From Prolixibacteraceae bacterium (GTDB lineage: Bacteria; Bacteroidota; Bacteroidia; Bacteroidales; Prolixibacteraceae), in the NCBI GenBank assembly GCA_016930735.1, contig JAFGGF010000396.1, forward strand, positions 1-7,799: 7,799 bases of DNA. The letters are read 5' to 3'. The notes under the pieces were generated by a model. The model made no database searches. It worked only from the letters and a program-made list of their open reading frames with translations, and was not told the DNA's origin. A program made the position numbers and the translations under genes. Below, piece after piece: positions 1 to 5,299 of this stretch. Position 1 is the first letter of the stretch; the number at the start of each line of letters is the position of its first letter.

Positions 1-839
1 AAGTCTGCAACCAGGTTTTCTTTTTGTGAATTCGGAACTGTAATAACTGCAAAAGCTTCACGGGCTATGGCATTTCGAAGGTTACCCCCATTAAAATCAG
101 CAATTTTCAGGTCATATTTTTTTGCTGCCTGCCATAAAAAACTGTTCAGCACTTTAACAGCATTACCCCTGCCCTTGTGGATATCGTCGCCTGAGTGGCC
201 TCCTTGTAGTCCGGTAACGGATAATTTTAAAGCAAATGAACCCGGAGGCACATTTTCTGAAGTATAACTTAAGGTACCCACAGTATCAATCCCACCGGCA
301 CAACCGATAAATATTTCACCTTCGTCTTCCGAATCAAGGTTTAAAAGGATTTTTCCACTCATAAAACCTGATTCCAGTTTAAAAGCACCGGTTAATCCGG
401 TTTCTTCATCTACTGTAAAAAGGCACTCCAGCGGGCCATGATTAATATTCTCTGAAGTAAGGACCGCCAACTTGGCTGCCATTCCAATCCCGCAATCAGC
501 TCCCAGGGTAGTCCCTTTTGCTTTCACCCATTCTCCGTCAATATATGGTTCAATGGCATCATAATCAAAATCAAAAACCTTATCACTGTTTTTTTCGCAA
601 ACCATATCCATGTGGGTCTGAAGAATCACTGTAGGAACATCTTCCCTGCCCTTTTTTGCCGGCTTTGAAATAAGGACATTCCCCGCCTTATCAGTTTTTA
701 CTTTCAGATTATTTTTTTTTGCAAAATCAATCAGAAACTGCCTGATCTTTTCTTCTTTTTTTGACGGCCTGGGAATCCGGCATATTTCTTCGAAATAATT
801 CCACAGTATTGGTGGGTTTAAAGTATTTAATTTATTCAT
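1..839 (-). CDS. pepD: Aminoacyl-histidine (Xaa-His) dipeptidase, PepD type, peptidase family M20C; C-terminus cut by the window edge
   Basis: A frame open from ATG at 839 to the left edge encodes the first 279 residues of a protein whose family is usually about 485 long. It begins MNKLNTLNPPILWNYFEEIC and carries the M20 dinuclear zinc signature in order: QTHMDMV (His76 ligand, Asp78 catalytic), LGADCGIG (Asp115 bridging ligand), DEETGLTGAF (Glu145 base, Glu146 ligand) and LNLDSEDEGE (Asp169 ligand). The lid domain begins near residue 205 with LQGGHSGDDI. These positions run at a constant offset of about four from those I recall for Vibrio PepD. The last metal ligand, a C-terminal His, lies outside the window. 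The enzyme should hydrolyse dipeptides, classically Xaa-His, in the cytosol as part of peptide use. One oddity is Cys116, where PepD of enterics and vibrios has Asn directly after the bridging Asp. The gene is divergent from sdaA across 109 bp. Family assignment is firm; exact substrate is not. Confidence 0.93.
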   Translation of the reverse strand, partial: MNKLNTLNPPILWNYFEEICRIPRPSKKEEKIRQFLIDFAKKNNLKVKTDKAGNVLISKPAKKGREDVPTVILQTHMDMVCEKNSDKVFDFDYDAIEPYIDGEWVKAKGTTLGADCGIGMAAKLAVLTSENINHGPLECLFTVDEETGLTGAFKLESGFMSGKILLNLDSEDEGEIFIGCAGGIDTVGTLSYTSENVPPGSFALKLSVTGLQGGHSGDDIHKGRGNAVKVLNSFLWQAAKKYDLKIADFNGGNLRNAIAREAFAVITVPNSQKENLVAD

Positions 840-844
840 GATAC

Positions 845-852
845 TATATTTG
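845..852 (+). promoter_or_regulatory. Possible Bacteroidota -7 promoter element for sdaA
   Basis: TATATTTG matches the Bacteroidota -7 consensus TAnnTTTG at every fixed position. It lies about 97 bp before the sdaA ATG at 949, which would leave a leader of roughly 90 nt. No convincing -33 TTTG partner is seen 19-21 bp upstream, where the sequence is pepD coding DNA. In this AT-rich spacer an 8-mer match can arise by chance. Confidence 0.3.
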
Positions 853-948
853 CCTTAATTTTATACTTAAATTTCCAAGGTATAAAAAAAAGGAAATTCA
901 GGATAATAATTTATGAAAAATTACCGCAACAGAACAATATAAATTAAT

Positions 949-2154
949 ATGGAATCAATTAAAGAAATATATAAAGTTGGTCATGGTCCGTAAAGCAGCC
1001 ATACAATGGGACCAAAAAAGGCAGCAGAAAAATTCCTTGCTGAACATAAAGACTACCGGTTTTTCCGTGTCACTCTTTACGGAAGCCTTGCTGCAACAGG
1101 CAAGGGCCACCTGACCGATAAAGTAATTTCAGATACATTCTCCGGTTATGACCTGGAAATCAGATGGGAACCTCAAACCTTTTTACCTAAACATCCGAAT
1201 GCCCTTAAATTCGAAGCGTTAAACAACGAGGGTAAGGTTTGTTGTGAATGGACTGCCTACAGCACCGGTGGAGGAACCATTATTGATGACAATACACAAT
1301 TGGAAACAAATCCGGTTTACCCACATAAAGATATGTCGGATATTTTGAATTACTGCCATCAAAACGGGATGCAATTCTGGGAATACGTTGAAGAAAATGA
1401 AGGGGCTGAAATCTGGGATTTTTTAAGTGAAATATGGGGCATTATGAAGGATAGCATCAAAAGGGGCCTTAATAAGGAAGGGTTGCTACCCGGTGGATTA
1501 AAACTTCCGAGGAAAGCCAGTTCTTTTAAGTTACGTGCACCCAATTTTACCGGGCCGTTTAAAAAACGGACACTGGTATTTGCCTATGCCCTTGCTGTTT
1601 CGGAAGAAAACGCTTCGGGTGGACTAATTGTAACAGCCCCAACCTGCGGAGCCAGCGGTGTTTTACCGGGTGTTTTACAGTATTTCCGAAAAGTATATAA
1701 AGTCAGTCAGGAAGATATTTTAAAAGCTCTTGCAACAGCAGGATTAATAGGCAACCTGATAAAAACCAATGCATCCATTTCGGGTGCAGAGGTAGGTTGC
1801 CAGGGAGAGGTTGGAACTGCATGTGCCATGGCTTCCGGGGCAGCCACACAATTAATGGGAGGCTCAATAAACCAGATTGAATATTCGGCAGAAATGGGAA
1901 TTGAACACCACCTTGGCCTTACCTGTGACCCGGTTGCAGGACTGGTGCAAATACCCTGTATTGAAAGAAATGCATTTGCAGCAGAAAGGGCTTTGGCTCA
2001 TAATACCTATGCCCTGATGTCGGACGGGAAACACCGGATCAGCTTTGATGAAGTGGTGGAAACGATGTATTCAACCGGCATCGACCTTCAGAGTTCATAC
2101 CGTGAGACATCGTTAGGGGGACTGGCAAAATTTAATGCCTTGCCAAAATGTTAA
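949..2154 (+). pseudogene. sdaA: L-serine ammonia-lyase (iron-sulfur L-serine dehydratase), single-chain, interrupted by an in-frame TAA at codon 15
   Basis: The enzyme converts L-serine to pyruvate and ammonia with an oxygen-sensitive 4Fe-4S cluster in the cytosol. The family start is at ATG 949 (MESIKEIYKVGHGP), but codon 15, at 991-993, is TAA where the family has the first Ser of GPSSSHTMGP. The frame then resumes without shift (SSHTMGPKKAAEKF) and stays open for 382 more codons from ATG 1006. Full length would be 401 residues, normal for Bacteroidota. Downstream the enzyme looks intact: LYGSLAATGKGH, then the catalytic domain with PTCGASGVLPG. Counting from ATG 1006, Cys265, Cys307 and Cys318 are spaced 42 and 11 apart, as for the cluster ligands I recall in Legionella L-serine dehydratase, and the conserved C-terminal Cys382 is the last residue. 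So only the N-terminal motif is hit. It is either a recent nonsense mutation (TCA to TAA is one base), a sequence error, or a gene now read from ATG 1006. Confidence 0.88.
991..993 (+). other. In-frame TAA stop inside the conserved GPSSSHT motif of sdaA
   Basis: Read in frame from ATG 949, the codons are GGT CAT GGT CCG TAA AGC AGC CAT ACA ATG, giving G-H-G-P-stop-S-S-H-T-M. The flanking residues match the family motif on both sides, which fixes the frame and shows that one codon is replaced with no base gained or lost. TAA ends other genes here (the sdaA 3' end, the lipoprotein, the sigma factor), so it is an ordinary stop in this genome. Neither selenocysteine (TGA) nor pyrrolysine (TAG) decoding applies. 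Confidence 0.95.
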
Positions 2155-3284
2155 TTATATTTCCTGAAAAAACTATTCAGTTTCCCCGTCAACTGGTCGT
2201 AAATAGGTTTGGTAAATTCTATAAATAAATCCTGCCCGGATGGGATTGGTGCAGTTTTCCTTTCAGTCAGTTCCAGTTGCTTTTTACTAAGTGCTTCCTT
2301 ATCACCAACATAAATTGCATAATCGTTAGTCCATACAAATGAACCCGGGACACGGTCGTTTATCAGAAGTTTATCCTGCGCATAATCAACTACTTTAACA
2401 TCCAAAACACCTCCCGAAGTTACCTTGTCGGTAAATGTTTTCAGTTTTGCTGTATAGGTTTTATACTGCACTCTTGTAGTATCTTTTGTTTCAATCCTGA
2501 CCCTGTTTTTTAATTCTTCTTCTTTCTCGGAATGATTTATCTGGCCAACAACAAAATCATAAAATTCCAGCCTGACGATCATATCAGGGTAATCAAGCCC
2601 TGTTCTTTCAGCCTGTTCCGGAGAATAAAAATTCACAAAGCTATTTTGCGGGAATTTTTTATTCAGATATTCAAAAACCTGGTTGTAGAAAAAATTTGAA
2701 CTGAGTTCGTAAGCCTGTGCATGTACCGGAATTGCCTCAAGTACTACGGTTAAGGTTGCCATTGCCTTGGCTTCTGTCAGTTTATCGGTAACATCGCGGT
2801 AGCCGGGGATAAACTGATCTGCCCTGACATAATGTTCAAAAGCCTCCCTGGCAGCTTCCCTTGTTTCCTGTTTCATAAGTTCTTCGGCTGCCAGATATTG
2901 TTCTTCGGCTGCCCGCTCCTTCCCGCTGTTCAGTTCGGAAATATAAGCTTTCGGATCCGGGATAATTTTACGGGCTGCAGGTGTTTGCCTGATAGCATCA
3001 GCCAGTCCATTCACCTGTTCCATCAGGTTAACTGCATTGCTCCATTTAAAAGGTTCATTCACCGATAAAACCTTATCCAATTCTTCCTGCGACCATTCAA
3101 TGGCCAATGGGTATCCATCCCTAAGTACTGTCATTGCATTTTTATTCTCCGGACTCGATTTCAGCCGGTCAACAGCCTTTAAAACAGCTGAAAAATAATC
3201 GCCTTTTTGTAAGGCTTTTTTCCCGGTCGAACAGGAAAAAAGTACAACGGAAATAACCAGGATTAATGGGAAATATCTTTTCAT
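2151..3284 (-). CDS. Predicted lipoprotein of unknown function, 377 residues
   Basis: I do not recognise a named family. The N-terminus MKRYFPLILVISVVLFSC is a lipoprotein signal: two basic residues, a hydrophobic stretch at about 4-16, and lipobox LFSC with Cys18 as the lipidation site. The mature protein would be anchored in the envelope. Residues 22-175 are mostly alpha-helical by composition, with repeat-like GDYFSAVLKAVDRL and an Ala/Glu-rich stretch (AAEEQYLAAEELMKQETREA), suggesting TPR-like or coiled helices. The C-terminal half (about 180-340) is more mixed, with alternating patterns such as RVQYKTYTAKLKTF that look like beta strands. There is no catalytic motif and the only Cys is the lipid-bearing one. 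ATG 3284 is chosen because it gives a complete signal peptide; no Shine-Dalgarno site precedes it. Its TAA overlaps the sdaA TAA on the other strand by two bases. It appears monocistronic. Confidence 0.82.
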   Translation of the reverse strand: MKRYFPLILVISVVLFSCSTGKKALQKGDYFSAVLKAVDRLKSSPENKNAMTVLRDGYPLAIEWSQEELDKVLSVNEPFKWSNAVNLMEQVNGLADAIRQTPAARKIIPDPKAYISELNSGKERAAEEQYLAAEELMKQETREAAREAFEHYVRADQFIPGYRDVTDKLTEAKAMATLTVVLEAIPVHAQAYELSSNFFYNQVFEYLNKKFPQNSFVNFYSPEQAERTGLDYPDMIVRLEFYDFVVGQINHSEKEEELKNRVRIETKDTTRVQYKTYTAKLKTFTDKVTSGGVLDVKVVDYAQDKLLINDRVPGSFVWTNDYAIYVGDKEALSKKQLELTERKTAPIPSGQDLFIEFTKPIYDQLTGKLNSFFRKYN

Positions 3285-3467
3285 AATTCAGATTTTATTA
3301 TAGAATCAGTTTTATTGTACAAGATAAGATTTGTTTTTCTATTTACTGTTAAGAGTGCAGGTTCAAAATTGACGATAATTTGAATTACAGGTGTTTTTCC
3401 GGTGCTTATAAGGATTGATATTTTTATTAACTTATATAGATGCGCCAATTGGTTTTGGTGTCCTCCT

Positions 3468-3513
3468 CCCCGGGATACCCGCCTGCCTGCATTGGTCGGG
3501 CAGGAATTCCGGG
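3468..3513. repeat. GC-rich nested inverted repeat
   Basis: The outer arms are CCCGG (3468-3472) and CCGGG (3509-3513); the inner arms are CCTGCC (3482-3487) and GGCAGG (3499-3504), around an 11-base loop. The patch is clearly more GC-rich than the flanking DNA, which is mostly A and T, and this suggests an inserted or dispersed repeat unit. No T-run follows on either strand, so an intrinsic terminator is unlikely. Confidence 0.5.
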
Positions 3514-3527
3514 ATTATTAATATTTC

Positions 3528-3540
3528 GCCCTTTCAGGGC
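3528..3540. repeat. Short palindrome GCCCT-TTC-AGGGC
   Basis: Five-base arms GCCCT (3528-3532) and AGGGC (3536-3540) flank a three-base loop. The motif and its neighbours (ATTTCGCCCTTTCAGGGCT) resemble short palindromes that recur between genes in many Bacteroidota genomes, from my general familiarity rather than a search. With only one copy visible here, repetitiveness cannot be shown. Confidence 0.4.
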
Positions 3541-3567
3541 TGAAGCATTTAACACAAAATCTTTTTT

Positions 3568-3587
3568 ATAGTTTTGAACAAAACTAT
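3568..3587. repeat. Perfect 9-bp inverted repeat downstream of mazG
   Basis: ATAGTTTTG (3568-3576) and CAAAACTAT (3579-3587) are perfect reverse complements separated by AA. It lies 34 bp beyond the mazG stop, where a terminator would be expected. In the mazG transcript, however, the hairpin is followed by an A-run rather than a U-run, so intrinsic termination is doubtful. Three-prime end protection or a repeat-element end are alternatives. Confidence 0.5.
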
Positions 3588-3628
3588 CACTGAAAACTGC
3601 TCACTGTCAACTGTTCACTTTCTACTGT
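3587..3628. repeat. Three degenerate 14-bp tandem repeats reaching into the mazG stop codon
   Basis: Consecutive units in exact 14-bp phase are TCACTGAAAACTGC (3587-3600), TCACTGTCAACTGT (3601-3614) and TCACTTTCTACTGT (3615-3628). A fourth, strongly diverged unit may be TCCCTTTCTTTCGC (3629-3642), inside mazG. The mazG stop (TAG, 3622-3624 on the minus strand) and its last codon lie within the third unit, so the repeat has replaced or built the very end of the gene. Confidence 0.6.
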
Positions 3629-4398
3629 TCCCTTTCTTTCGCTTTATCCCAAATCTCATCCATTTCTTTTAACGTCATTTTTTTCAGGTCTTTTCCTTTC
3701 TGGAGGGTTTCACTTTCGAGGTAATTAAAACGTTTGATAAATTTCAGGTTGGTACGTTCAAGTGCTGCCTCCGGATCAACATCATACAATCTTGCGGCAT
3801 TGACCATGGCAAAAAACAGGTCGCCGAATTCAGCTTCAATTTTATCTTTGTCCACTTTGTCGATTTCATGGCTTAGTTCATTGATTTCATCTTTCACCTT
3901 GTCCCATACCTGTTCGCGGTATTCCCAGTCGAATCCTACCCCGCTTGCCTTTTCCTGGATACGGTTGGCTTTCACCAATGCCGGCAACGAAACCGGCACG
4001 CCTTCAAGCACACGTCTATTGCCGCCTTTTTCCTTCAGTTTCAGGGTTTCCCAATTTTCAGCAACTTCTTTGGCATCCTGAACCTCCACATCGCCAAAAA
4101 TATGCGGATGCCTGTAAATTAACTTTTCATTGATCCCTTTCAGCACATCACCCATATCAAATGCATTTTTTTCAGAGCCAATTTTGGCATAGAAAACAAT
4201 GTGAAGCATTAAATCTCCCAACTCCTTTTTTATTCCCTGAAGGTCGCCCTGAAGGATTGAATCTCCTAATTCATAAGTTTCTTCAATGGTTAGTTTTCGT
4301 AACGATTCCAGGGTTTGTTTTTTATCCCAGGGACATTTTGCCCTTAATTCATCCATTATTTCAAGCAGGCGCCTGAATTCATCTATCTTCTTTTGCAT
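3622..4398 (-). CDS. mazG: Nucleoside triphosphate pyrophosphohydrolase MazG
   Basis: The protein hydrolyses (d)NTPs to NMP and pyrophosphate, a cytosolic house-cleaning enzyme that also affects nucleotide pools and stringent signalling in E. coli. It has the two tandem MazG all-alpha domains of the E. coli type. The first has CPWDKKQT (about 22-29) and the Mg-binding pattern ExxE-ExxD at Glu40/Glu43/Glu59/Asp62. The second has Glu171/Glu174/Glu190/Asp193, ending in the family block EFGDLFFAMVNAARLYDVDP. YRHPHIFGDV and KANRIQEKASGVGFDW are also typical. Length of 258 residues is normal. I chose ATG 4398 (MQKKIDEFRRLLEIM); a TTG seven codons upstream at 4419 would extend the frame, but it adds only MNSKKNF and has no support. 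No mazE/mazF toxin pair is adjacent. It is divergent from the sigma-factor operon across 112 bp. The extreme C-terminus (EREQ) overlaps a small tandem repeat. Confidence 0.95.
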   Translation of the reverse strand: MQKKIDEFRRLLEIMDELRAKCPWDKKQTLESLRKLTIEETYELGDSILQGDLQGIKKELGDLMLHIVFYAKIGSEKNAFDMGDVLKGINEKLIYRHPHIFGDVEVQDAKEVAENWETLKLKEKGGNRRVLEGVPVSLPALVKANRIQEKASGVGFDWEYREQVWDKVKDEINELSHEIDKVDKDKIEAEFGDLFFAMVNAARLYDVDPEAALERTNLKFIKRFNYLESETLQKGKDLKKMTLKEMDEIWDKAKEREQ

Positions 4399-4427
4399 GA
4401 AATTTTTCTTTGAATTCAAATTTGCCC

Positions 4428-4435
4428 GAAAGATA
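4428..4435 (-). promoter_or_regulatory. Possible Bacteroidota -7 promoter element for mazG
   Basis: On the minus strand the sequence TATCTTTC matches TAnnTTTG at all fixed positions except the final G, 29 bp before the mazG ATG. It is preceded directly by TTTTG, a combination often seen near Bacteroidota start sites. No clear -33 TTTG at the usual spacing was found. Confidence 0.33.
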
Positions 4436-4510
4436 CAAAAGTGATTACAGAGATAAAATTTTGAACCTTTTTGTTTTTGTGTGTACAGATAAAAATAAAA
4501 TCAGTTAAAA

Positions 4511-4741
4511 ATGGTTTTTAATAAAAAGAAGTACTTGTTGTTTTCAGTTTCTGTAATTCTTCTTATAGGTGGATTCTGGCTGATGAGCAGCAGTAAAGTT
4601 TCGGAAAGTAACAGTTTTTATGAAAGCATGTTTAATTTCAGAAGGATTATATTAGCACCTTTAGTTATTATATTTGCATACTTGGTTATAATTATTATAA
4701 TATTCAGGAATAAGTGGAATTCCGAAAAAAATTTAAAATAA
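4511..4741 (+). CDS. DUF3098-type small membrane protein, 76 residues
   Basis: The protein has two predicted membrane spans, about residues 8-25 (LLFSVSVILLIGGFWLM) and 46-65 (IILAPLVIIFAYLVIIIIIF). Between them is a short Ser-rich loop followed by FNFRRIILAP (41-50). This matches my memory of the DUF3098 pattern: an N-terminal aromatic/basic stretch, a span ending in a GF..M motif, then F(S/N)FRRI.LAP entering the second span. The family is confined to Bacteroidota and its function is unknown. As I recall, it usually lies between ftsX and uppP. Here neither is present, and the gene instead leads an apparent operon with an ECF sigma factor, overlapping it by 28 bp. This may be a paralogue recruited to the sigma unit. 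The start at ATG 4511 follows an A-rich tract without Shine-Dalgarno. The tail after the second span is basic and probably cytosolic. Confidence 0.8.
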   Translation: MVFNKKKYLLFSVSVILLIGGFWLMSSSKVSESNSFYESMFNFRRIILAPLVIIFAYLVIIIIIFRNKWNSEKNLK

Positions 4742-5286
4742 ATTCTTCCGATGAAGATTTGATGGTTCTGATTTCCAGCGGAAATGAGAATGCATTTGAA
4801 ATTATTTACGATCGGTATAAAGACCGTTTGTACTACTTTTTTCTGCGGATGTTAGGGAATTGCACACAAACAGCCAACGATTTCCTGCAGGAGCTTTTTA
4901 TAAAAATCATTGACAATCCAAGGGCTTTTAATCCTGAATATAAATTCTCGACATGGATTTTTTCAGTTGCCAACAATATGTGTAAAAACGAATACAGGAA
5001 AAGGCAGTCAAGGGATTTTATTGAATTGGAAAGCGTTGAAAACAGGTTTGCTCATGAGGATTCGGTTAAACATAAAATAAAATCGGAAGAAAAAATAAAT
5101 CGGATACTGAGCGAAATAGAAAAACTGAATGAGGAACTGAGGACAGTGATGATTTTAAAATACAAGGAAAACTTTAACCTCAGGGAGATTGCAGAAATCA
5201 TTGATATACCGGAAGGTACAGTTAAATCGCGGTTATTTTATGCCCGGAAAGAATTATCGAAAAGGCTGGCACATTTAAACAGTTAA
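4714..5286 (+). CDS. ECF-type RNA polymerase sigma factor (sigma-70 family), 190 residues
   Basis: The protein directs RNA polymerase to a specific promoter set. Region 2 spans about residues 28-97 (AFEIIYDRYKDRLYYFFLRM through FSTWIFSVANNMCKNEYRKR), covering the core-binding and -10 recognition helices. Region 4 spans about 130-186, with helix-turn-helix LREIAEIIDIPEGTVKSRLF for -35 binding. There is no region 1 or 3 and no extra C-terminal domain, so it is a minimal ECF factor. The start is uncertain. GTG 4714 keeps the usual N-terminal SDEDLMVLISSG, has AGGA four bases upstream, and overlaps the DUF3098 gene by 28 bp, suggesting translational coupling. The next in-frame ATG (4762) would lose 16 residues, including SDEDL. 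The following gene begins 13 bp after the stop and encodes a membrane protein placed like an anti-sigma factor. The closest ECF subgroup cannot be told by eye; no susC/susD pair or FecR-like gene is adjacent. Confidence 0.92.
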   Translation: MEFRKKFKINSSDEDLMVLISSGNENAFEIIYDRYKDRLYYFFLRMLGNCTQTANDFLQELFIKIIDNPRAFNPEYKFSTWIFSVANNMCKNEYRKRQSRDFIELESVENRFAHEDSVKHKIKSEEKINRILSEIEKLNEELRTVMILKYKENFNLREIAEIIDIPEGTVKSRLFYARKELSKRLAHLNS

Positions 5287-5290
5287 AAAA

Positions 5291-5297
5291 GGGGAGG
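5291..5297 (+). promoter_or_regulatory. Unusually strong but closely spaced Shine-Dalgarno-like GGGGAGG
   Basis: GGGGAGG lies between the sigma-factor stop and ATG 5300, only two bases before the start. Most genes in this window show no Shine-Dalgarno sequence at all, so a purine-rich match here is notable. The spacing is shorter than the usual 5-9 bases, so it may be inefficient. No alternative in-frame ATG lies near downstream. Confidence 0.5.
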
Positions 5298-5299
5298 TT

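Larger units (their letters stand above)
3285..3621. other. Non-coding stretch with clustered small repeats
   Basis: This 337 bp gap separates the lipoprotein start from the 3' end of mazG, both on the minus strand. No open frame here resembles a gene. The part next to the lipoprotein (3285-3450) is AT-rich and should hold its promoter, though no clear TAnnTTTG match was found. The part from 3460 to 3621 holds an abrupt GC-rich inverted-repeat patch, two short palindromes and a 14-bp tandem repeat, listed separately. Such clusters look like dispersed intergenic repeats or remnants of a small element. No transposase is present. Confidence 0.6.

Noticed and set aside
67..267. Plus-strand open frame of 66 codons
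   Set aside because: It lies wholly antisense within the well-supported pepD frame and its translation has no domain features.
991..993. Recoding of the stop in sdaA by selenocysteine, pyrrolysine or a variant genetic code
   Set aside because: The codon is TAA, not TGA or TAG, and TAA plainly ends several other genes in the window, so it is a normal stop.
2164..2180. Hairpin CTGAA/TTCAG followed by TTT as an sdaA terminator
   Set aside because: The stem is only five AT-rich pairs with a seven-base loop and lies in lipoprotein coding sequence; too weak to call.
3568..3587. Intrinsic terminator for mazG
   Set aside because: The stem is good but no U-tract follows in the mazG transcript, so it is listed only as an inverted repeat.
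3587..3642. CRISPR array
   Set aside because: The units are 14 bp, directly abutting and without spacers; no cas genes are present.
3734..4376. Three plus-strand open frames opposite mazG
   Set aside because: They are antisense shadows of the conserved mazG coding sequence with low-complexity translations.
3622..4398. MazEF toxin-antitoxin locus
   Set aside because: No mazE- or mazF-like frame is next to mazG; the neighbours are a lipoprotein and a DUF3098 gene.
4399..4419. Longer mazG from TTG at 4419
   Set aside because: It adds only seven residues with no family similarity; ATG 4398 gives the usual N-terminus.
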